In this document: positions 8,633 to 21,568 of the stretch, in pieces
How positions within the stretch are numbered: position 1 is the first letter of the stretch
Layout: every line of letters starts with the position of its first letter
Source of the DNA: Aquincola sp.
GTDB taxonomy: Bacteria > Pseudomonadota > Gammaproteobacteria > Burkholderiales > Burkholderiaceae_C
Assembly: GCA_022841885.1 (NCBI GenBank)
Contig: JALHQP010000003.1
Span: 1-64,000 of the forward strand
DNA length: 64,000 bases
Reading direction: 5' to 3'
The notes under the pieces: model-generated
Seen by the model: the letters and a program-made list of their open reading frames with translations, nothing else
Databases searched by the model: none
What the model was told of the DNA's origin: nothing
Program-made: the position numbers and the translations under genes

Positions 8633-10119
8633 GACGCGAGTGCGCGAAGAATGGCCATGCTGCACAGGGCCATTAGCCCGCCGGGCAGGATGCCCAGGAT
8701 CAGCACCGCGCTGCCGTTGATGGCCAGCAGCGTGTGCGCGCCGCCGCCCTCCTCGGACGGTGCCGCGGCCTCGGCCGTCGGCTCGTCGAAATACATGACC
8801 TTGACGATGCGCAGGTAGTAGAAGGCGCCGATCAGCGAGATCAGCACCGCAAAGATCGCCAGCCACAGGTGGTGCGGCAGGTTGGTGGTGATCAGCGCCT
8901 GCAGCACCGAGAGCTTGGCGTAGAAGCCGGCCGTCGGCGGGATGCCGGCCAGGGAGAACATGAAGACCGCCATCACGCCGGCCATCCACGGGCTACGCTG
9001 GTTCAGGCCCGACAGGTCGGAGATTTCCTCGCACTCGAAGCCGCGTCGCGCCAGCAGCATGATCAGCCCGAACGAGCCGAGCGTGGTGAGCACGTAGATC
9101 ACCATGTAGAACAGCGCCGACGAGTACGCATTGCCGGCCGACAGTGTGTTGCCGCTGACCACGCCGGCGGTCAGCGCGAGCAGCATGAAGCCGATCTGCG
9201 CGATCGCCGAGTAGGCGAGCATGCGCTTCAGGTTGGTCTGTGCGATCGCAGCCAGGTTGCCGATCAGCAGCGACATCACCGCCAGCACGGCCAGCATCTG
9301 CTGCCAGTCGGTGGCCAGGCCGAGCATGCCCTCGACCAGCAGGCGCAGGGTCATGCCGAAGGCGGCCAGCTTGGGCGCGCCGGCGATCAGCAGCGTGATC
9401 GCGGTCGGCGCACCGTGGTACACGTCCGGCACCCACATGTGGAAGGGCGCGGCACCGAACTTGAAGGCCAGGCCGGCGACCACGAAGACGAGGCCGAAGA
9501 TCAGCACGCTCTGGTTGACCTGGCCCTTGCCAATGACCTCGAACACTCGCGGGATGTCCAGGCTGCCGGTGGCGCCGTACATCATCGACAGGCCGTAGAG
9601 CAGGAAGCCCGAGGCCAGCGCGCCGAGCACGAAGTACTTCATCGCCGCCTCGGTGGCGTTGGCGTTGTCGCGGCGCAGCGCGGTCAGCGCGTACAGCGAC
9701 AGGCTCATCAGCTCGAGGCCGAGATAGACGACCAGGAAGTTGTTGGCCGCCACCATCACGCACACACCGAGCAGCACGAACAGCGAGAGCGTGTAGAACT
9801 CGCCCTTCTGCATCTCGCGCGGGCCGATGTAGGGGCGCGCATAGGCGATCGTGGTCATCACTGCGAGCGTGGCGAACAGCGCGAGCAGGTGGCCGAGCGA
9901 GTCGGACACGAACATCGACTGCATCGCGAACACCGATTCGGCAGCGTCGAGCGCGCGCAGGTGCAGCAGGGCGACGACGGCCAGCGAGGCCTGTGTCAGC
10001 CAGAAGGTGACGCGGCGCTCGGCGTCGGTGACGAAGAGGTCGACGATGGCGATCACGCAGGCCATCGTCAGCAGCACGATCTCGGGCGCGACGACGGACC
10101 AGTTCATAGCGGCGTTCAT
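8629..10119 (-). CDS. nuoN: NADH-quinone oxidoreductase subunit N
   Basis: A 496-residue membrane protein with about 14 helices, an antiporter-like proton-pumping subunit of complex I. The family lysine/proton-channel segments are visible (GAAPFHMWVPDVYHGAPTAI; NLKRMLAYSAIAQIGFML). It is the last of the 14 nuo genes, overlaps nuoM's stop region by 4 bp and overlaps DUF2818. An internal ATG four codons in (10107) is an alternative start. Confidence 0.97.
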   Translation of the reverse strand: MNAAMNWSVVAPEIVLLTMACVIAIVDLFVTDAERRVTFWLTQASLAVVALLHLRALDAAESVFAMQSMFVSDSLGHLLALFATLAVMTTIAYARPYIGPREMQKGEFYTLSLFVLLGVCVMVAANNFLVVYLGLELMSLSLYALTALRRDNANATEAAMKYFVLGALASGFLLYGLSMMYGATGSLDIPRVFEVIGKGQVNQSVLIFGLVFVVAGLAFKFGAAPFHMWVPDVYHGAPTAITLLIAGAPKLAAFGMTLRLLVEGMLGLATDWQQMLAVLAVMSLLIGNLAAIAQTNLKRMLAYSAIAQIGFMLLALTAGVVSGNTLSAGNAYSSALFYMVIYVLTTLGSFGLIMLLARRGFECEEISDLSGLNQRSPWMAGVMAVFMFSLAGIPPTAGFYAKLSVLQALITTNLPHHLWLAIFAVLISLIGAFYYLRIVKVMYFDEPTAEAAAPSEEGGGAHTLLAINGSAVLILGILPGGLMALCSMAILRALAS

Positions 10120-11588
10120 AGCTTGCTCTTGCCCACGTGCTGGATCAGCTGCGTGACGCTGGTGTGCATCACGTCGGTGAAGGGCTTCGGGTACACCCCC
10201 ATCCAGAGCACCGCCACCGCCAGCAGCGACAGCATCGTGAACTCGCGCCGGTTGATGTCGGTGAGTGCCTTGACGTCGTCGTTGGCCACGTCACCGAAGT
10301 ACACGCGCTTGACCATCCACAAGGTGTAGGCCGCGCCGAACACCAGCGTGGTGGCGGCCAGCAGGCCGAGCCAGAAGTTGAACTTGACGGTGCCCAGGAT
10401 CACCATCCACTCACCGACGAAGCCGCTGGTGCCCGGCAGGCCACAGTTGGCCATCGCGAAGAAGACGGCGAGCGCGGTGAACTTGGGCATCGTGTTGACG
10501 ACGCCGCCGTAGGACGCGATCTCACGGCTGTGCACACGGTCGTAGAGCACGCCGATGCACAGGAACATCGCCCCGGAGATGAAGCCGTGGCTGATCATCT
10601 GCACGATGCCGCCCGAGATGCCGAGCTCGCTGAAGATGAAGAAGCCCAGGGTCACGAAGCCCATGTGCGCGATCGACGAGTAGGCGACCAGCTTCTTCAT
10701 GTCGACCTGCACCAGGGCCACCAGGCCGATGTACAGCACTGCGATCAGCGACAGCGCGATGATCAGCCAGTCCCAGTGGCGCGAGGCGTCGGGTGCGATC
10801 GGCAGCGAGAAGCGCAGGAAGCCGTAGGCCCCAAGCTTGAGCATGATGGCCGCCAGCACCACCGAACCGCCGGTGGGGGCTTCGACGTGCGCGTCGGGCA
10901 GCCAGGTGTGCACCGGCCACATCGGCACCTTGACCGAGAAGGCGGCGAAGAAGGCGAAGAACAGCAGGCTCTGCGCGGTCAGCGGCAACGGCAGCTTGTG
11001 CCAGTCGAGGATCGAGAAGCTGCCGCCCGACTTGTAGTACAGGTAGATCAGCGCCACCAGCATCAGCAGCGAGCCGAGCAGTGTGTAGAGGAAGAACTTG
11101 AAGGCCGCGTAAACGCGGCGCGGGCCGCCCCAGACGCCGATGATGATGTACATCGGGATCAGGGTGGCTTCGAAGAAGACATAGAACAGCAGGCCGTCGA
11201 CCGCGCAGAACACACCCACCATCAGGCCCGACAGGATCAGGAACGCGCCCATGTACTGGTGCACGCGCTCGGTGATCACCTCCCAGGCCGAGATCACGAC
11301 GACGATCGTGATGAAGGCGGTGAGCAGCACGAACCAGACCGAGATGCCGTCGACGCCGAGGTGGTAGTTGACCTTGAAGCGCTCGATCCAGGGCAGCTTC
11401 TCCTCGAACTGCATCGCCGCGCTGGCGACATCGAAGCCGGTCACCAGCGGGACCGTGACGAGGAAGCTGGCGATGGCCGCCGCCAGTGCGAGCCAGCGCA
11501 CGGCCTGGGCGTTCTCGTCGCGGCCGATCGCGAGCAGCACGGTGCCCGCCAGGATCGGCAGCCAGATCGATACGCTCAGCAGTCCCAT
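10116..11588 (-). CDS. nuoM: NADH-quinone oxidoreductase subunit M
   Basis: A 490-residue polytopic protein, the second antiporter-like subunit. Motifs typical of NuoM are YHLGVDGISVWFVLLT, the conserved Glu in FYVFFEATLIPMYIIIGVWG, and VPMWPVHTWLPDAHVEAPT. It translocates protons in the membrane arm. It lies between nuoL and nuoN in the standard order. Confidence 0.97.
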   Translation of the reverse strand: MGLLSVSIWLPILAGTVLLAIGRDENAQAVRWLALAAAIASFLVTVPLVTGFDVASAAMQFEEKLPWIERFKVNYHLGVDGISVWFVLLTAFITIVVVISAWEVITERVHQYMGAFLILSGLMVGVFCAVDGLLFYVFFEATLIPMYIIIGVWGGPRRVYAAFKFFLYTLLGSLLMLVALIYLYYKSGGSFSILDWHKLPLPLTAQSLLFFAFFAAFSVKVPMWPVHTWLPDAHVEAPTGGSVVLAAIMLKLGAYGFLRFSLPIAPDASRHWDWLIIALSLIAVLYIGLVALVQVDMKKLVAYSSIAHMGFVTLGFFIFSELGISGGIVQMISHGFISGAMFLCIGVLYDRVHSREIASYGGVVNTMPKFTALAVFFAMANCGLPGTSGFVGEWMVILGTVKFNFWLGLLAATTLVFGAAYTLWMVKRVYFGDVANDDVKALTDINRREFTMLSLLAVAVLWMGVYPKPFTDVMHTSVTQLIQHVGKSKL

Positions 11589-11619
11589 CGGGTTCCTCTT
11601 GTTCTTGTCGTGCGGCGGC

Positions 11620-13632
11620 TCAGAAGCCGAACAGGCGGCTGACTTGCGGCCAGAGCTGCCAGGTCATCAGCGCGAAGACGCCCAGCAGCATCACCAGCGC
11701 GTAGAAGTACAGGTAGCCGGTCTGGAGCAGGCGCGTCAGCTGGGCGATGGCGCCCACCGCACGCGCCGAGCCGTTGATCGCGATGCCGTCGATCAGCGCC
11801 ACGTCGCCGCCCTTCCACAGGCCGGTGCCGAGCAGGCGCGCGCCGGCGGCGAGCACATGCTCGTTGAACCAATCCATGTAGTACTTGTTGTCGAGCAGGC
11901 GATAGACCCACTCGAAACGCAACTTGATCGCGGCCGGGATCGAGGGCTGCTTGAGGTAGAACCACCACGCGGTCACGACCCCGCCGAGTGCGAGCCAGAA
12001 CGGCAGCGTGACCAGGCCGTGCGTGGCCATCGCAAGCGCACCATGGAACTGCTTGCCGAGTTCGGCCATCGCCGGATGCCGGGCGGCGTCCACGAAGATC
12101 GAGTCCTTGAAGAACTCGCCGTGCAGCATCGGGCCGATGGTCCAGTAGCCGATGAACACCGAGGGCAGCGCCAGCAGGATCAGCGGCGCGGTGACGACCC
12201 AGGGCGACTCGTGCGGATCGTGGTGTTCCGCGTGCTCGTCGTGGTGGTCGTGTTCGCCCGGGAAGGGTTTGTGGTGGAAACGCTCCTCGCCGTGGAAGAC
12301 GAGGAAGTACATGCGGAACGAGTAGAAGGCAGTGACGAACACGCCGGCCACGACCGCGAGGTAGGCGAAGCCTGAGCCGTAGAGCGGGCTGGCCTGCACC
12401 GCGAGAATGATGCTGTCCTTGCTGTAGAAGCCGGCGAATAGCGGCGTGCCGATCAGGGCCAGCGAACCCACCAGCGAGGTCAGCCAGGTGATCGGCATGT
12501 ATTTGCGCAGGCCGCCCATGTTGCGGATGTCCTGGTCGTGGTGCATGCCGATGATCACGCTGCCGGCGGCCAGGAACAGCAGGGCCTTGAAGAAGGCGTG
12601 CGTCATCAGGTGGAACACGCCCACCGAGTAGGCCGACACGCCGAGCGCCACCGTCATGTAGCCGAGCTGGGACAGCGTGGAATACGCGACCACGCGCTTG
12701 ATGTCGTTCTGGATGATGCCGAGGAAGCCCATGAACAGGGCCGTGATCGCACCGATGATCAGCACGAACGAGAGCGCGGTGTCCGACAGCTCGAACAGCG
12801 GGCTCATGCGCGCGACCATGAAGATGCCGGCCGTGACCATGGTGGCAGCGTGGATCAGCGCCGAGATCGGGGTCGGGCCTTCCATCGAGTCGGGCAGCCA
12901 GACATGCAGCGGCACCTGCGCGCTCTTGCCCATGGCGCCGATGAACAGGCAGATGCACGCGACCGTGATCAGCATCCAGTCGCTGCCAGGAAAGTTCAGC
13001 TTGGCCAGCTCGCCACCCTTGGCGAACACCTCGGCGTAGTTCAGCGAGCCGGCGTAGGCCACCAGCAGGCCGATGCCGAGGATGAAGCCGAAATCGCCGA
13101 CCCGGTTGACCAGGAAGGCCTTCATGTTGGCGAAGATCGCGGTCGGCTTCTTCCACCAGAAGCCGATCAGCAGGTAGCTCACCAGGCCCACCGCTTCCCA
13201 GCCGAAGAACAGCTGCAGGAAGTTGTTGCTCATCACCAGCATGAGCATCGAGAAGGTGAACAGGCTGATGTAGGCGAAGAAGCGCTGGTAGCCCGGATCC
13301 TCCTCCATGTAGCCGATGGTGTAGATGTGCACCATCAGGCTGACGAAGGTGACGACCACCATCATCATTGCCGTGAGGCCGTCGACCAGGAAGCCGACTT
13401 CCATCTTCAGGCCGCCGAGCACCATCCACTCGTAGACGGTGGCATTGAATCGCGCGCCGCCGTTGACCTGCCACAGCACGGCCACCGAGGCGATGAAGGA
13501 CACCAGCACGCCAAGGATGGTGATGGCGTGCGCACCACGGCGCCCGACCGTCTTGCCGAAGAAGCCGGCGACCACGGCGCCGACCAGCGGCGCCAGCGCG
13601 GCGGTGAGCAGGAGGTTCTGGGAGATGGCCAT
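11620..13632 (-). CDS. nuoL: NADH-quinone oxidoreductase subunit L
   Basis: A 670-residue polytopic protein, the distal antiporter-like subunit with the long C-terminal lateral helix. Hallmarks are LQLFFGWEAVGLVSYLLIGF, VPLHVWLPDSMEGPTPISAL and NDIKRVVAYSTLSQLGYMTV. A His/Glu/Asp-rich loop (HDHHDEHAEHHDPHE, around residue 445) sits between late helices and could bind metal, though such loops vary in the family. Confidence 0.97.
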   Translation of the reverse strand: MAISQNLLLTAALAPLVGAVVAGFFGKTVGRRGAHAITILGVLVSFIASVAVLWQVNGGARFNATVYEWMVLGGLKMEVGFLVDGLTAMMMVVVTFVSLMVHIYTIGYMEEDPGYQRFFAYISLFTFSMLMLVMSNNFLQLFFGWEAVGLVSYLLIGFWWKKPTAIFANMKAFLVNRVGDFGFILGIGLLVAYAGSLNYAEVFAKGGELAKLNFPGSDWMLITVACICLFIGAMGKSAQVPLHVWLPDSMEGPTPISALIHAATMVTAGIFMVARMSPLFELSDTALSFVLIIGAITALFMGFLGIIQNDIKRVVAYSTLSQLGYMTVALGVSAYSVGVFHLMTHAFFKALLFLAAGSVIIGMHHDQDIRNMGGLRKYMPITWLTSLVGSLALIGTPLFAGFYSKDSIILAVQASPLYGSGFAYLAVVAGVFVTAFYSFRMYFLVFHGEERFHHKPFPGEHDHHDEHAEHHDPHESPWVVTAPLILLALPSVFIGYWTIGPMLHGEFFKDSIFVDAARHPAMAELGKQFHGALAMATHGLVTLPFWLALGGVVTAWWFYLKQPSIPAAIKLRFEWVYRLLDNKYYMDWFNEHVLAAGARLLGTGLWKGGDVALIDGIAINGSARAVGAIAQLTRLLQTGYLYFYALVMLLGVFALMTWQLWPQVSRLFGF

Positions 13633-13639
13633 AAGGTGG

Positions 13640-13957
13640 TCAGCCCTTGAGGGAATCCAGTTCCTGCACGTTGATCGATGAGCGGTTGCGGAACAGCACG
13701 ACCAGGATCGCCAGGCCGATGGCCGACTCGGCGGCCGCCACGGTGAGGATGAAGAACACGAACACCTGGCCCGCCATGTCGCCGAGGAAGTGCGAGAAGG
13801 CGATGAAGTTCATGTTCACCGCCAGCAGCATCAGTTCGATGGCCATCAGCAGCACGATCAGGTTGCGCCGGTTCAGGAAGATGCCGATCACCGACAGCGC
13901 GAACAGGATCGCGCCCAGCGACAGGAAGTGCGACAGGGTCAGTGCGCCGGCCATCAT
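13640..13957 (-). CDS. nuoK: NADH-quinone oxidoreductase subunit K
   Basis: A 105-residue protein with three transmembrane helices. The conserved acidic residues of the quinone-to-pump coupling region are present ([16 protein letters not shown] and [13 protein letters not shown]). Two consecutive ATGs are available (13957 and 13954). The gene overlaps the nuoJ stop. Confidence 0.97.
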   Translation of the reverse strand: MMAGALTLSHFLSLGAILFALSVIGIFLNRRNLIVLLMAIELMLLAVNMNFIAFSHFLGDMAGQVFVFFILTVAAAESAIGLAILVVLFRNRSSINVQELDSLKG

Positions 13958-14592
13958 GCACCCTCCTTCGGGGCGTCGGCGGCGGCCGACGGCGTGTCGA
14001 CCTCGGGCGCCATCTTGACGATGCGCACACGGTCGGCCTTCTTCACGCGCACCTGCTGCGACGGGTCGAGGTGGCGCGAGTCCTTGCGCTCGCGCAGCGT
14101 CAGCGCGATGGCCGCGATGATCGCCACCAGCAGCAGCACCGCCGCGAGCTGCAGCGGGTACAGGTAGTCGGTGTAGATCTCGATGCCCAGCGCCTTGGTG
14201 TTCGGCACCGCCGCCACGTCGGCCGGCATCGGTTGCGCCACGCCGAGGTCGAAGCCGCCGCGCAGCACCAGGGTCATCTCGAGCGCGATCAGCGCGCCGA
14301 CGATGCCAGCCAGCGGAAAGTGCTTCCAGAAGTTCTGGCGGAAGCTGTCGGTGTTGATGTCCAGCATCATCACGACGAACAGGAACAGGACCATCACCGC
14401 GCCGACGTAGACCAGCACCAGCGCGATGGCGAGGAACTCGGCCTTGAGCAGCATCCACACGCAGGCGGCGCTGAAGAAGGCCAGCACCAGGTAGAGCGCC
14501 GCATGCACCGTCGAGCGCGCGGTGATGACGCCGAAGCTCGCGCCGAGCAGCACGGCGGAGAAGACGTAGAACAGGGCCGTCGTGGAGTTCAT
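13954..14592 (-). CDS. nuoJ: NADH-quinone oxidoreductase subunit J
   Basis: A 212-residue membrane protein with five helices. [20 protein letters not shown] holds the pi-bulge helix characteristic of NuoJ. The C-terminal soluble tail (about residues 165-212) is longer than in E. coli. The ATG at 14592 overlaps the nuoI stop codon. Confidence 0.96.
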   Translation of the reverse strand: MNSTTALFYVFSAVLLGASFGVITARSTVHAALYLVLAFFSAACVWMLLKAEFLAIALVLVYVGAVMVLFLFVVMMLDINTDSFRQNFWKHFPLAGIVGALIALEMTLVLRGGFDLGVAQPMPADVAAVPNTKALGIEIYTDYLYPLQLAAVLLLVAIIAAIALTLRERKDSRHLDPSQQVRVKKADRVRIVKMAPEVDTPSAAADAPKEGA

Positions 14593-15086
14593 CGGTAGGG
14601 AGCGTCTGCGGCGCGTGCGGCGGCGATGTCCTTCTCGTAGCGGTCGCCCACCGCGAGCAGCATGTCCTTGGTGAAGTACAGGTCGCCGCGTTTCTCGCCG
14701 TGGTACTCGAGAATGTGGGTCTCGACGATGCTGTCCACCGGGCAGCTCTCCTCGCAGAAGCCGCAGAAGATGCACTTGGTCAGGTCAATGTCGTAGCGCG
14801 TCGTGCGGCGCGTGCCGTCGGCGCGCACGTCGGACTCGATCGAGATCGCCATCGCCGGGCACACCGCCTCGCACAGCTTGCAGGCGATGCAGCGCTCCTC
14901 GCCGTTCTCGTAGCGGCGCAGCGCGTGCAGGCCGCGGAAGCGCGGCGACAGCGGCGTCTTCTCTTCCGGGAACTGGATCGTGATCTTGCGGGCGAAGAAG
15001 TACTTGCCGGTCACGGCCATGCCCTTGATCAGCTCGGTCAGCAGGAAGCTGCTGGCGAAATCCTTGATCGTGGCGAGTGCGGACAT
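14589..15086 (-). CDS. nuoI: NADH-quinone oxidoreductase subunit I
   Basis: A 165-residue peripheral-arm subunit with two 4Fe-4S clusters (N6a, N6b): [14 protein letters not shown] near residue 68 and [14 protein letters not shown] near residue 107. It relays electrons toward NuoB. The ATG at 15086 is chosen because it gives the standard N-terminus ([20 protein letters not shown]). Confidence 0.97.
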   Translation of the reverse strand: MSALATIKDFASSFLLTELIKGMAVTGKYFFARKITIQFPEEKTPLSPRFRGLHALRRYENGEERCIACKLCEAVCPAMAISIESDVRADGTRRTTRYDIDLTKCIFCGFCEESCPVDSIVETHILEYHGEKRGDLYFTKDMLLAVGDRYEKDIAAARAADAPYR

Positions 15087-15097
15087 CCCTCGGCCCC

Positions 15098-16165
15098 TCA
15101 CTTCCAGATGTTCCAGGGCGACTGGATCCAGGCGCCCACGACCACCAGCCACACCAGCGTGACCGGGATGAAGATCTTCCAGCCCAGGCGCATGATCTGG
15201 TCGTAGCGGAAGCGCGGGAAGGTGGCGCGCACCCAGAGGAACATCGTCACGACGACGAAGACCTTGGCCGCGAGCCAGATCCAGCCCGGGATCCAGTTGA
15301 ACAGCGCCGAGTCGATCGGGCTCAGCCAGCCACCCAGGAACATGACCACGCACAGCGTGGACACCAGGATCATGTTCGCGTACTCGGCCAGGAAGAACAT
15401 CGCGAACGACATGCCCGAGTACTCGACCATGTGGCCGGCGACGATCTCGCTCTCGCCCTCGACCACGTCGAAGGGGTGGCGGTTGGTCTCGGCCAGGCCG
15501 GCGATGAAGTAGACGAGGAAGATCGGCAGCAGCGGCAGCCAGTTCCAGGACAGGAAGTTCAGGCCCATGGCGGCGAACTGGCCCTTGCCCTGCGACAGCA
15601 CGATGTCGGTCATGTTCATGCTGGCCGAGACCATCAGCACGACCACGAGCGCGAAGCCCATCGCGATCTCGTAGCTCACCATCTGCGCCGAGGCGCGCAG
15701 CGCGCCGAGGAAGGCGTACTTCGAGTTGCTGGCCCAGCCGGCGATGATGACGCCGTAGACCTCGAGCGAGGTGATCGCCATCAGGAACAGCAGGCCGGCG
15801 TTGACGTTGGCCAGTGCCACGTCGGGGCCGAAGGGCACCACGGCCCAGGCCGCCAGCGCCGGCATGATGGTCATGACCGGGCCGAGGAAGAACAGGCTCT
15901 TGTTGGCGGCGGTGGGTCGGATGATCTCCTTGAAGATCAGCTTGACCGCGTCGGCGATCGGCTGCAGCAGCCCGAGCGGGCCGACCCGATTCGGGCCGAG
16001 GCGGATCTGCGTGAAGCCAATGCCCTTGCGCTCCCACAGCGTCAGGTACGCGACGCAGATCATCAGCGGCAGCACCAGTGCGACGATCTTGATCAGGCTC
16101 CAGACCACGAGCCAGAGCGTGGGCCCGAGGAGCTGCGCACCGACGCTGTTGATCTGCTCGATCAT
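15098..16165 (-). CDS. nuoH: NADH-quinone oxidoreductase subunit H
   Basis: A 355-residue membrane subunit that forms the quinone-binding chamber with NuoB and Nuo[20 protein letters not shown] and the acidic loop [20 protein letters not shown] are diagnostic. The ATG overlaps the nuoG stop by 4 bp. Confidence 0.97.
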   Translation of the reverse strand: MIEQINSVGAQLLGPTLWLVVWSLIKIVALVLPLMICVAYLTLWERKGIGFTQIRLGPNRVGPLGLLQPIADAVKLIFKEIIRPTAANKSLFFLGPVMTIMPALAAWAVVPFGPDVALANVNAGLLFLMAITSLEVYGVIIAGWASNSKYAFLGALRASAQMVSYEIAMGFALVVVLMVSASMNMTDIVLSQGKGQFAAMGLNFLSWNWLPLLPIFLVYFIAGLAETNRHPFDVVEGESEIVAGHMVEYSGMSFAMFFLAEYANMILVSTLCVVMFLGGWLSPIDSALFNWIPGWIWLAAKVFVVVTMFLWVRATFPRFRYDQIMRLGWKIFIPVTLVWLVVVGAWIQSPWNIWK

Positions 16166-18459
16166 GCGCCGGCCCTTTCCACGCTGAGCGCGCCGAACAT
16201 CGCGGCACCCAGCGGCGCCGCCAGGCGCACCGCGTTGGGTGCCAGCGTGGCGTCCTCGCGCGCCGACAGCGTGACGCTGGTCGTGCCCTGCTTCACGGTG
16301 ACCTTGGCGCCGAGCTGCTGCCACAGCGCGCTCGGCAGCCCGACCACCGGCGCGGCCGCATCGGCCGTGGCCTGCAGCGACGGCGCGCGGCGCACGATCG
16401 GGTCGGTGGCGTAGATCGGCAGGTCGGCGATGCGCTCGAGACCGGCGTTGGCGGCGGCCGGCACGGCGATCGCGGCGCTGGCGCTGTTGTCCAGGCGCGC
16501 AGCGATGTCATTGCCCAGCGCCTCGGCCCGCACTTCCTCGACCGTTTCCTGCTCGAAGCCTTGCAGGCCGAGCAGGTTGCCGAGCACGCGCAGCACCTTC
16601 CAGGCCGGCCGCGTGTCGCCCAGCGGCTTGACCACACCGTGGAAGCTCTGCAGCCGGCCCTCGGCATTGACCAGCGCGCCGCCGGTCTCGGTGAACGGTG
16701 CGACGGGCAGCAGCACGTCGGCGATGTCGGTGTTGGCGTCCTTGAACGGCGTCATCGACACCACGAGGCCGGCGCCCTTCAGCGCGGCGCGCGCCGCAGC
16801 GGCATCGGCCGCGTCGAAGGCAGGCTCGACGCCGAGCAGGAACAGCGCCTTCATCGGCTGCGACAGCATCTGGCCGGCGTTCAGGCCGCCCGCGCGCGGC
16901 AGCGCACCGACGAGCTGGGCGCCGACGCTGTTGCCCGACTCGCTGAGATAGCCGACCGTGGCCCCGGTGTGTGCAGCGATCCATTGCGCCAGCGCGAGCA
17001 GCTGCGCGGCCTGCGGATGCTGCGCGGCGGCATTGCCGAGCAGCACGGCCTTGCGCTCGCCGGACAGCAGCGAATTCGCGACCGCCTTCGCGGCGGCACT
17101 GGCATCGGCGGGCGCGGGTGCCGCCACGCCCTTGACCGCGGCGACGGCCGCGGCCACCTGGGCCAGCGCATCGGCCCAGCCGCTCGGCGCGGCGCTCAGC
17201 TTGTGCGCCACCGTCATCGCCCAATCGTCGTGCACTGCGTTCAGGCTCGAGATCTCGGCGCCATGGCGCTGGGCCTGGCGCAGGCGCTGCGCGAACAGCG
17301 GATGGTCCTTGCGCAGGAACGAGCCGATCACGAAGGCACGCTGCAGGCTCGACAGCGAGGCAATCGAGGTACCGAGCCAGCGCGCGCGGCCCGCCGGTGC
17401 CGCATTGCCGAAGTCGGCATGGCGCGTGCGCACATCGATGTTCTCGCTGCCCAGGCCCCGCACCAGCTTGGCCAGCAGGTGCAGCTCCTCGACCGTCGCG
17501 TGCTGTGCGCCGAGCGCACCGAGGCCCTGGGTGCCGAACTCCGCGATCACGCGCTTGACGCCGTCGGCCACGTAGCCGAGCGCGGTGTTCCAGTCCACCG
17601 CCTGCCACTGGCCGCCCTGCTTGATCATCGGCTGGGTCAGGCGCCGGTCGCTGTTCAAGGCCTCGTACGAGAAGCGGTCGCGGTCGGCGATCCAGCACTC
17701 GTTGACCTCGTCGTTCTCGAGCGGCACCACGCGCATCACCTGGCCGCCCTTGACCTGCACGATCAGGTTGGCGCCGGTGCTGTCGTGCGGGCTCACGCTC
17801 TTGCGGCGCGACAGCTCCCAGGTGCGGGCGCTGTAGCGGAAGGGCTTGCTGGTGAGCGCGCCGACCGGGCAGATGTCGATCATGTTGCCCGACAGCTCGC
17901 TGTCGATCGTGCCGCCGTGCACCGTGGTGATCTCGCTGTGCTCGCCGCGGTGGATCATGCCCAGCTCCATCACGCCGGCCACCTCCTGGCCGAAGCGCAC
18001 GCAGCGGGTGCAGTGGATGCAGCGGCTCATCTCCTCCATCGAGACCAGCGGGCCGACGTCCTTGCGCAGCACGACGCGCTTTTCTTCCTGATACCGCGAG
18101 GCGCTGCCACCGTAGCCCACCGCCAGGTCCTGGAGCTGGCACTCACCACCCTGGTCGCAGATCGGGCAGTCCAGCGGGTGGTTGATGAGCAGGAACTCCA
18201 TCACCGACTGCTGTGCCTTGAGCGCCTTGTCGCTCTTGGTGTGCACGATCATGCCGTTGGTGACGGGCGTGGCACAGGCCGGCATCGGCTTGGGCGCCTT
18301 CTCGATGTCCACCAGGCACATGCGGCAGTTGGCCGCGATCGTGAGCTTCTTGTGATAGCAGAAGTGCGGGATGTAGACGCCCGCGGCGTCGGCGGCGTGC
18401 ATCACCATGCTGCCGTCGGGCACGGTGACTGGTTTGCCGTCGAGGGTGATGTCGGCCAT
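16162..18459 (-). CDS. nuoG: NADH-quinone oxidoreductase subunit G
   Basis: A 765-residue iron-sulfur subunit. The N-terminal 2Fe-2S ferredoxin domain has C-x10-C-x2-C ([15 protein letters not shown]) and a later Cys. It is followed by the His/Cys-ligated cluster ([10 protein letters not shown]) and a molybdopterin oxidoreductase-like region. The C-terminal half is Ala-rich and divergent, as usual for betaproteobacterial NuoG. ATG 18459 ([13 protein letters not shown]) is the standard start inside a longer open frame. Confidence 0.96.
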   Translation of the reverse strand: MADITLDGKPVTVPDGSMVMHAADAAGVYIPHFCYHKKLTIAANCRMCLVDIEKAPKPMPACATPVTNGMIVHTKSDKALKAQQSVMEFLLINHPLDCPICDQGGECQLQDLAVGYGGSASRYQEEKRVVLRKDVGPLVSMEEMSRCIHCTRCVRFGQEVAGVMELGMIHRGEHSEITTVHGGTIDSELSGNMIDICPVGALTSKPFRYSARTWELSRRKSVSPHDSTGANLIVQVKGGQVMRVVPLENDEVNECWIADRDRFSYEALNSDRRLTQPMIKQGGQWQAVDWNTALGYVADGVKRVIAEFGTQGLGALGAQHATVEELHLLAKLVRGLGSENIDVRTRHADFGNAAPAGRARWLGTSIASLSSLQRAFVIGSFLRKDHPLFAQRLRQAQRHGAEISSLNAVHDDWAMTVAHKLSAAPSGWADALAQVAAAVAAVKGVAAPAPADASAAAKAVANSLLSGERKAVLLGNAAAQHPQAAQLLALAQWIAAHTGATVGYLSESGNSVGAQLVGALPRAGGLNAGQMLSQPMKALFLLGVEPAFDAADAAAARAALKGAGLVVSMTPFKDANTDIADVLLPVAPFTETGGALVNAEGRLQSFHGVVKPLGDTRPAWKVLRVLGNLLGLQGFEQETVEEVRAEALGNDIAARLDNSASAAIAVPAAANAGLERIADLPIYATDPIVRRAPSLQATADAAAPVVGLPSALWQQLGAKVTVKQGTTSVTLSAREDATLAPNAVRLAAPLGAAMFGALSVERAGA

Positions 18460-18461
18460 GG

Positions 18462-19810
<1,349 letters not shown>

Positions 19811-19814
<4 letters not shown>

Positions 19815-20305
19815 TTGGCGTGCGCCTTCAGGGTGTCGACCAGTTCATCGAGCCGCTTCTCGTCCATGAAGCTGAGCATCTCGCGGTCGTTGACCAGCAT
19901 CACCGGCGCGTCGGCGCAGGCACCGAGGCACTCGCTCGGCTGCACCGTGAACACGCCATCCTCGGTCGTGCCGTAGGGCTCGACGCCGAGCTTGTGGCAC
20001 AGGTGCTTGAGCGCGCCCTCGCCGTTGCGCAGCGCGCAGGGCAGGTTGGTGCAGACGTTGAGCTTGAACTGCCCGACCGGCTGCTGGTTGTACATGTTGT
20101 AGAAGGTCGTCACCTCGTGCACCGCGATCGGCGCCATGCCCAGGTGCGCGGCGACCGCTGCCTCGGCCTCCTGCGAGACGTAGCCCTCTTCCTGCTGCAC
20201 GATGGCCAGGCAGGCCATCACGGCCGACTGCTTCTGGTCGGCCGGGTACTTGGCGACCTCGCGGTCCCAGCGCGCGCGCGTGCTGTCGTTCAGTTGATAG
20301 CTCAT
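19811..20305 (-). CDS. nuoE: NADH-quinone oxidoreductase subunit E
   Basis: A 164-residue thioredoxin-like 2Fe-2S subunit (cluster N1a). Ligands are in [12 protein letters not shown] and [14 protein letters not shown] 20305 ([17 protein letters not shown]) is chosen; the longer frame upstream lies inside nuoD. It overlaps nuoF and nuoD by 4 bp each. Confidence 0.97.
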
Positions 20306-21558
20306 CGGTCGACCTCGCCGAACACGATGTCCATCGTGCCGATGATCGCCACCGCGTCGGCGATCATGTGGCCACGGCTCATCTCGTCGAGCGCGGCCAG
20401 GTGCGCGAAACCGGGCGCGCGGATCTTCAGGCGATAGGGCTTGTTGGCACCGTCGCTCACCAGGTAGATGCCGAACTCGCCCTTCGGATGCTCGACCGCG
20501 GCGTAGGCCTCGCCCTCGGGCACGTGGAAGCCCTCGGTGAAGAGCTTGAAGTGGTGGATCAGCTCTTCCATGTTGGACTTCATGTCCACGCGCGACGGCG
20601 GCGCCACCTTGTGGTTGTCCGTGATCACCGGCAGGCCGGGGTGCGCGCGCAGCCAGTCGACGCACTGGCGGATGATGCGGTTGGCTTGGCGCATCTCCTC
20701 GATGCGCACCAGGTAGCGGTCGTAGGTGTCGCCGTTGACGCCGATCGGCACGTCGAAGTCCATCCGGTCGTAGACGTCGTAGGGCTGCTTCTTGCGCAGG
20801 TCCCAGGCGATGCCCGAGCCGCGCAGCATCGGGCCGGTGAAGCCGAGGTTGAGCGCACGCTCGGGGGTCACGACGCCGATGCCCACCGTGCGCTGCTTCC
20901 AGATGCGGTTGTCGGTCAGCAGGGTCTCGTACTCGTCGACATAGGCCGGGAAGCGCTGGCAGAAGTCGTCGATGAAGTCGAGCAGCGAGCCCTGGCGGTT
21001 CTGATTGAGCGCCTTGATGGCCTTGTCGTTGCGGATGCGGCTGGCGCGGTATTGCGGCATGGTGTCCGGCAGGTCGCGGTACACGCCGCCGGGGCGGAAG
21101 TAGGCCGCGTGCATGCGCGCACCAGACACCGCCTCGTACATGTCGAAGATGTCCTCGCGCTCGCGGAAGCAGTAGATGAAGATGTTCATCGCACCGCAAT
21201 CCAGGCCATGCGCGCCCAGCCAGAGCAGATGGTTGAGCACGCGCGTGAGTTCCGCAAACAGCACGCGGATGTACTGCGCGCGCTCCGGCACGTCGACGCC
21301 GAGCAGCTTCTCGATCGCCAGGCAGTAGGCGTGCTCGTTGGCCATCATCGACACGTAGTCGAGACGGTCCATGTACGGCAGGTTCTGGATGTAGGTCTTG
21401 CTCTCGGCCAGCTTCTCGGTGGCCCGGTGCAGCAGGCCGATGTGCGGGTCGGCGCGCTGGATCACCTCGCCGTCGAGCTCGAGCACCAGGCGCAGCACGC
21501 CGTGCGCAGCCGGGTGCTGGGGACCGAAGTTCAGCGTGTAGTTCTTGATCTCGGCCAT
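20302..21558 (-). CDS. nuoD: NADH-quinone oxidoreductase subunit D
   Basis: A 418-residue [NiFe]-hydrogenase-like large subunit without metal ligands, forming the quinone pocket. The N-terminal [15 protein letters not shown] contains the quinone-contacting His, and the C-terminus ends in the conserved GEVDR. It is not fused to NuoC, unlike in E. coli. Confidence 0.98.
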   Translation of the reverse strand: MAEIKNYTLNFGPQHPAAHGVLRLVLELDGEVIQRADPHIGLLHRATEKLAESKTYIQNLPYMDRLDYVSMMANEHAYCLAIEKLLGVDVPERAQYIRVLFAELTRVLNHLLWLGAHGLDCGAMNIFIYCFREREDIFDMYEAVSGARMHAAYFRPGGVYRDLPDTMPQYRASRIRNDKAIKALNQNRQGSLLDFIDDFCQRFPAYVDEYETLLTDNRIWKQRTVGIGVVTPERALNLGFTGPMLRGSGIAWDLRKKQPYDVYDRMDFDVPIGVNGDTYDRYLVRIEEMRQANRIIRQCVDWLRAHPGLPVITDNHKVAPPSRVDMKSNMEELIHHFKLFTEGFHVPEGEAYAAVEHPKGEFGIYLVSDGANKPYRLKIRAPGFAHLAALDEMSRGHMIADAVAIIGTMDIVFGEVDR

Positions 21559-21568
21559 TCGCGGACCC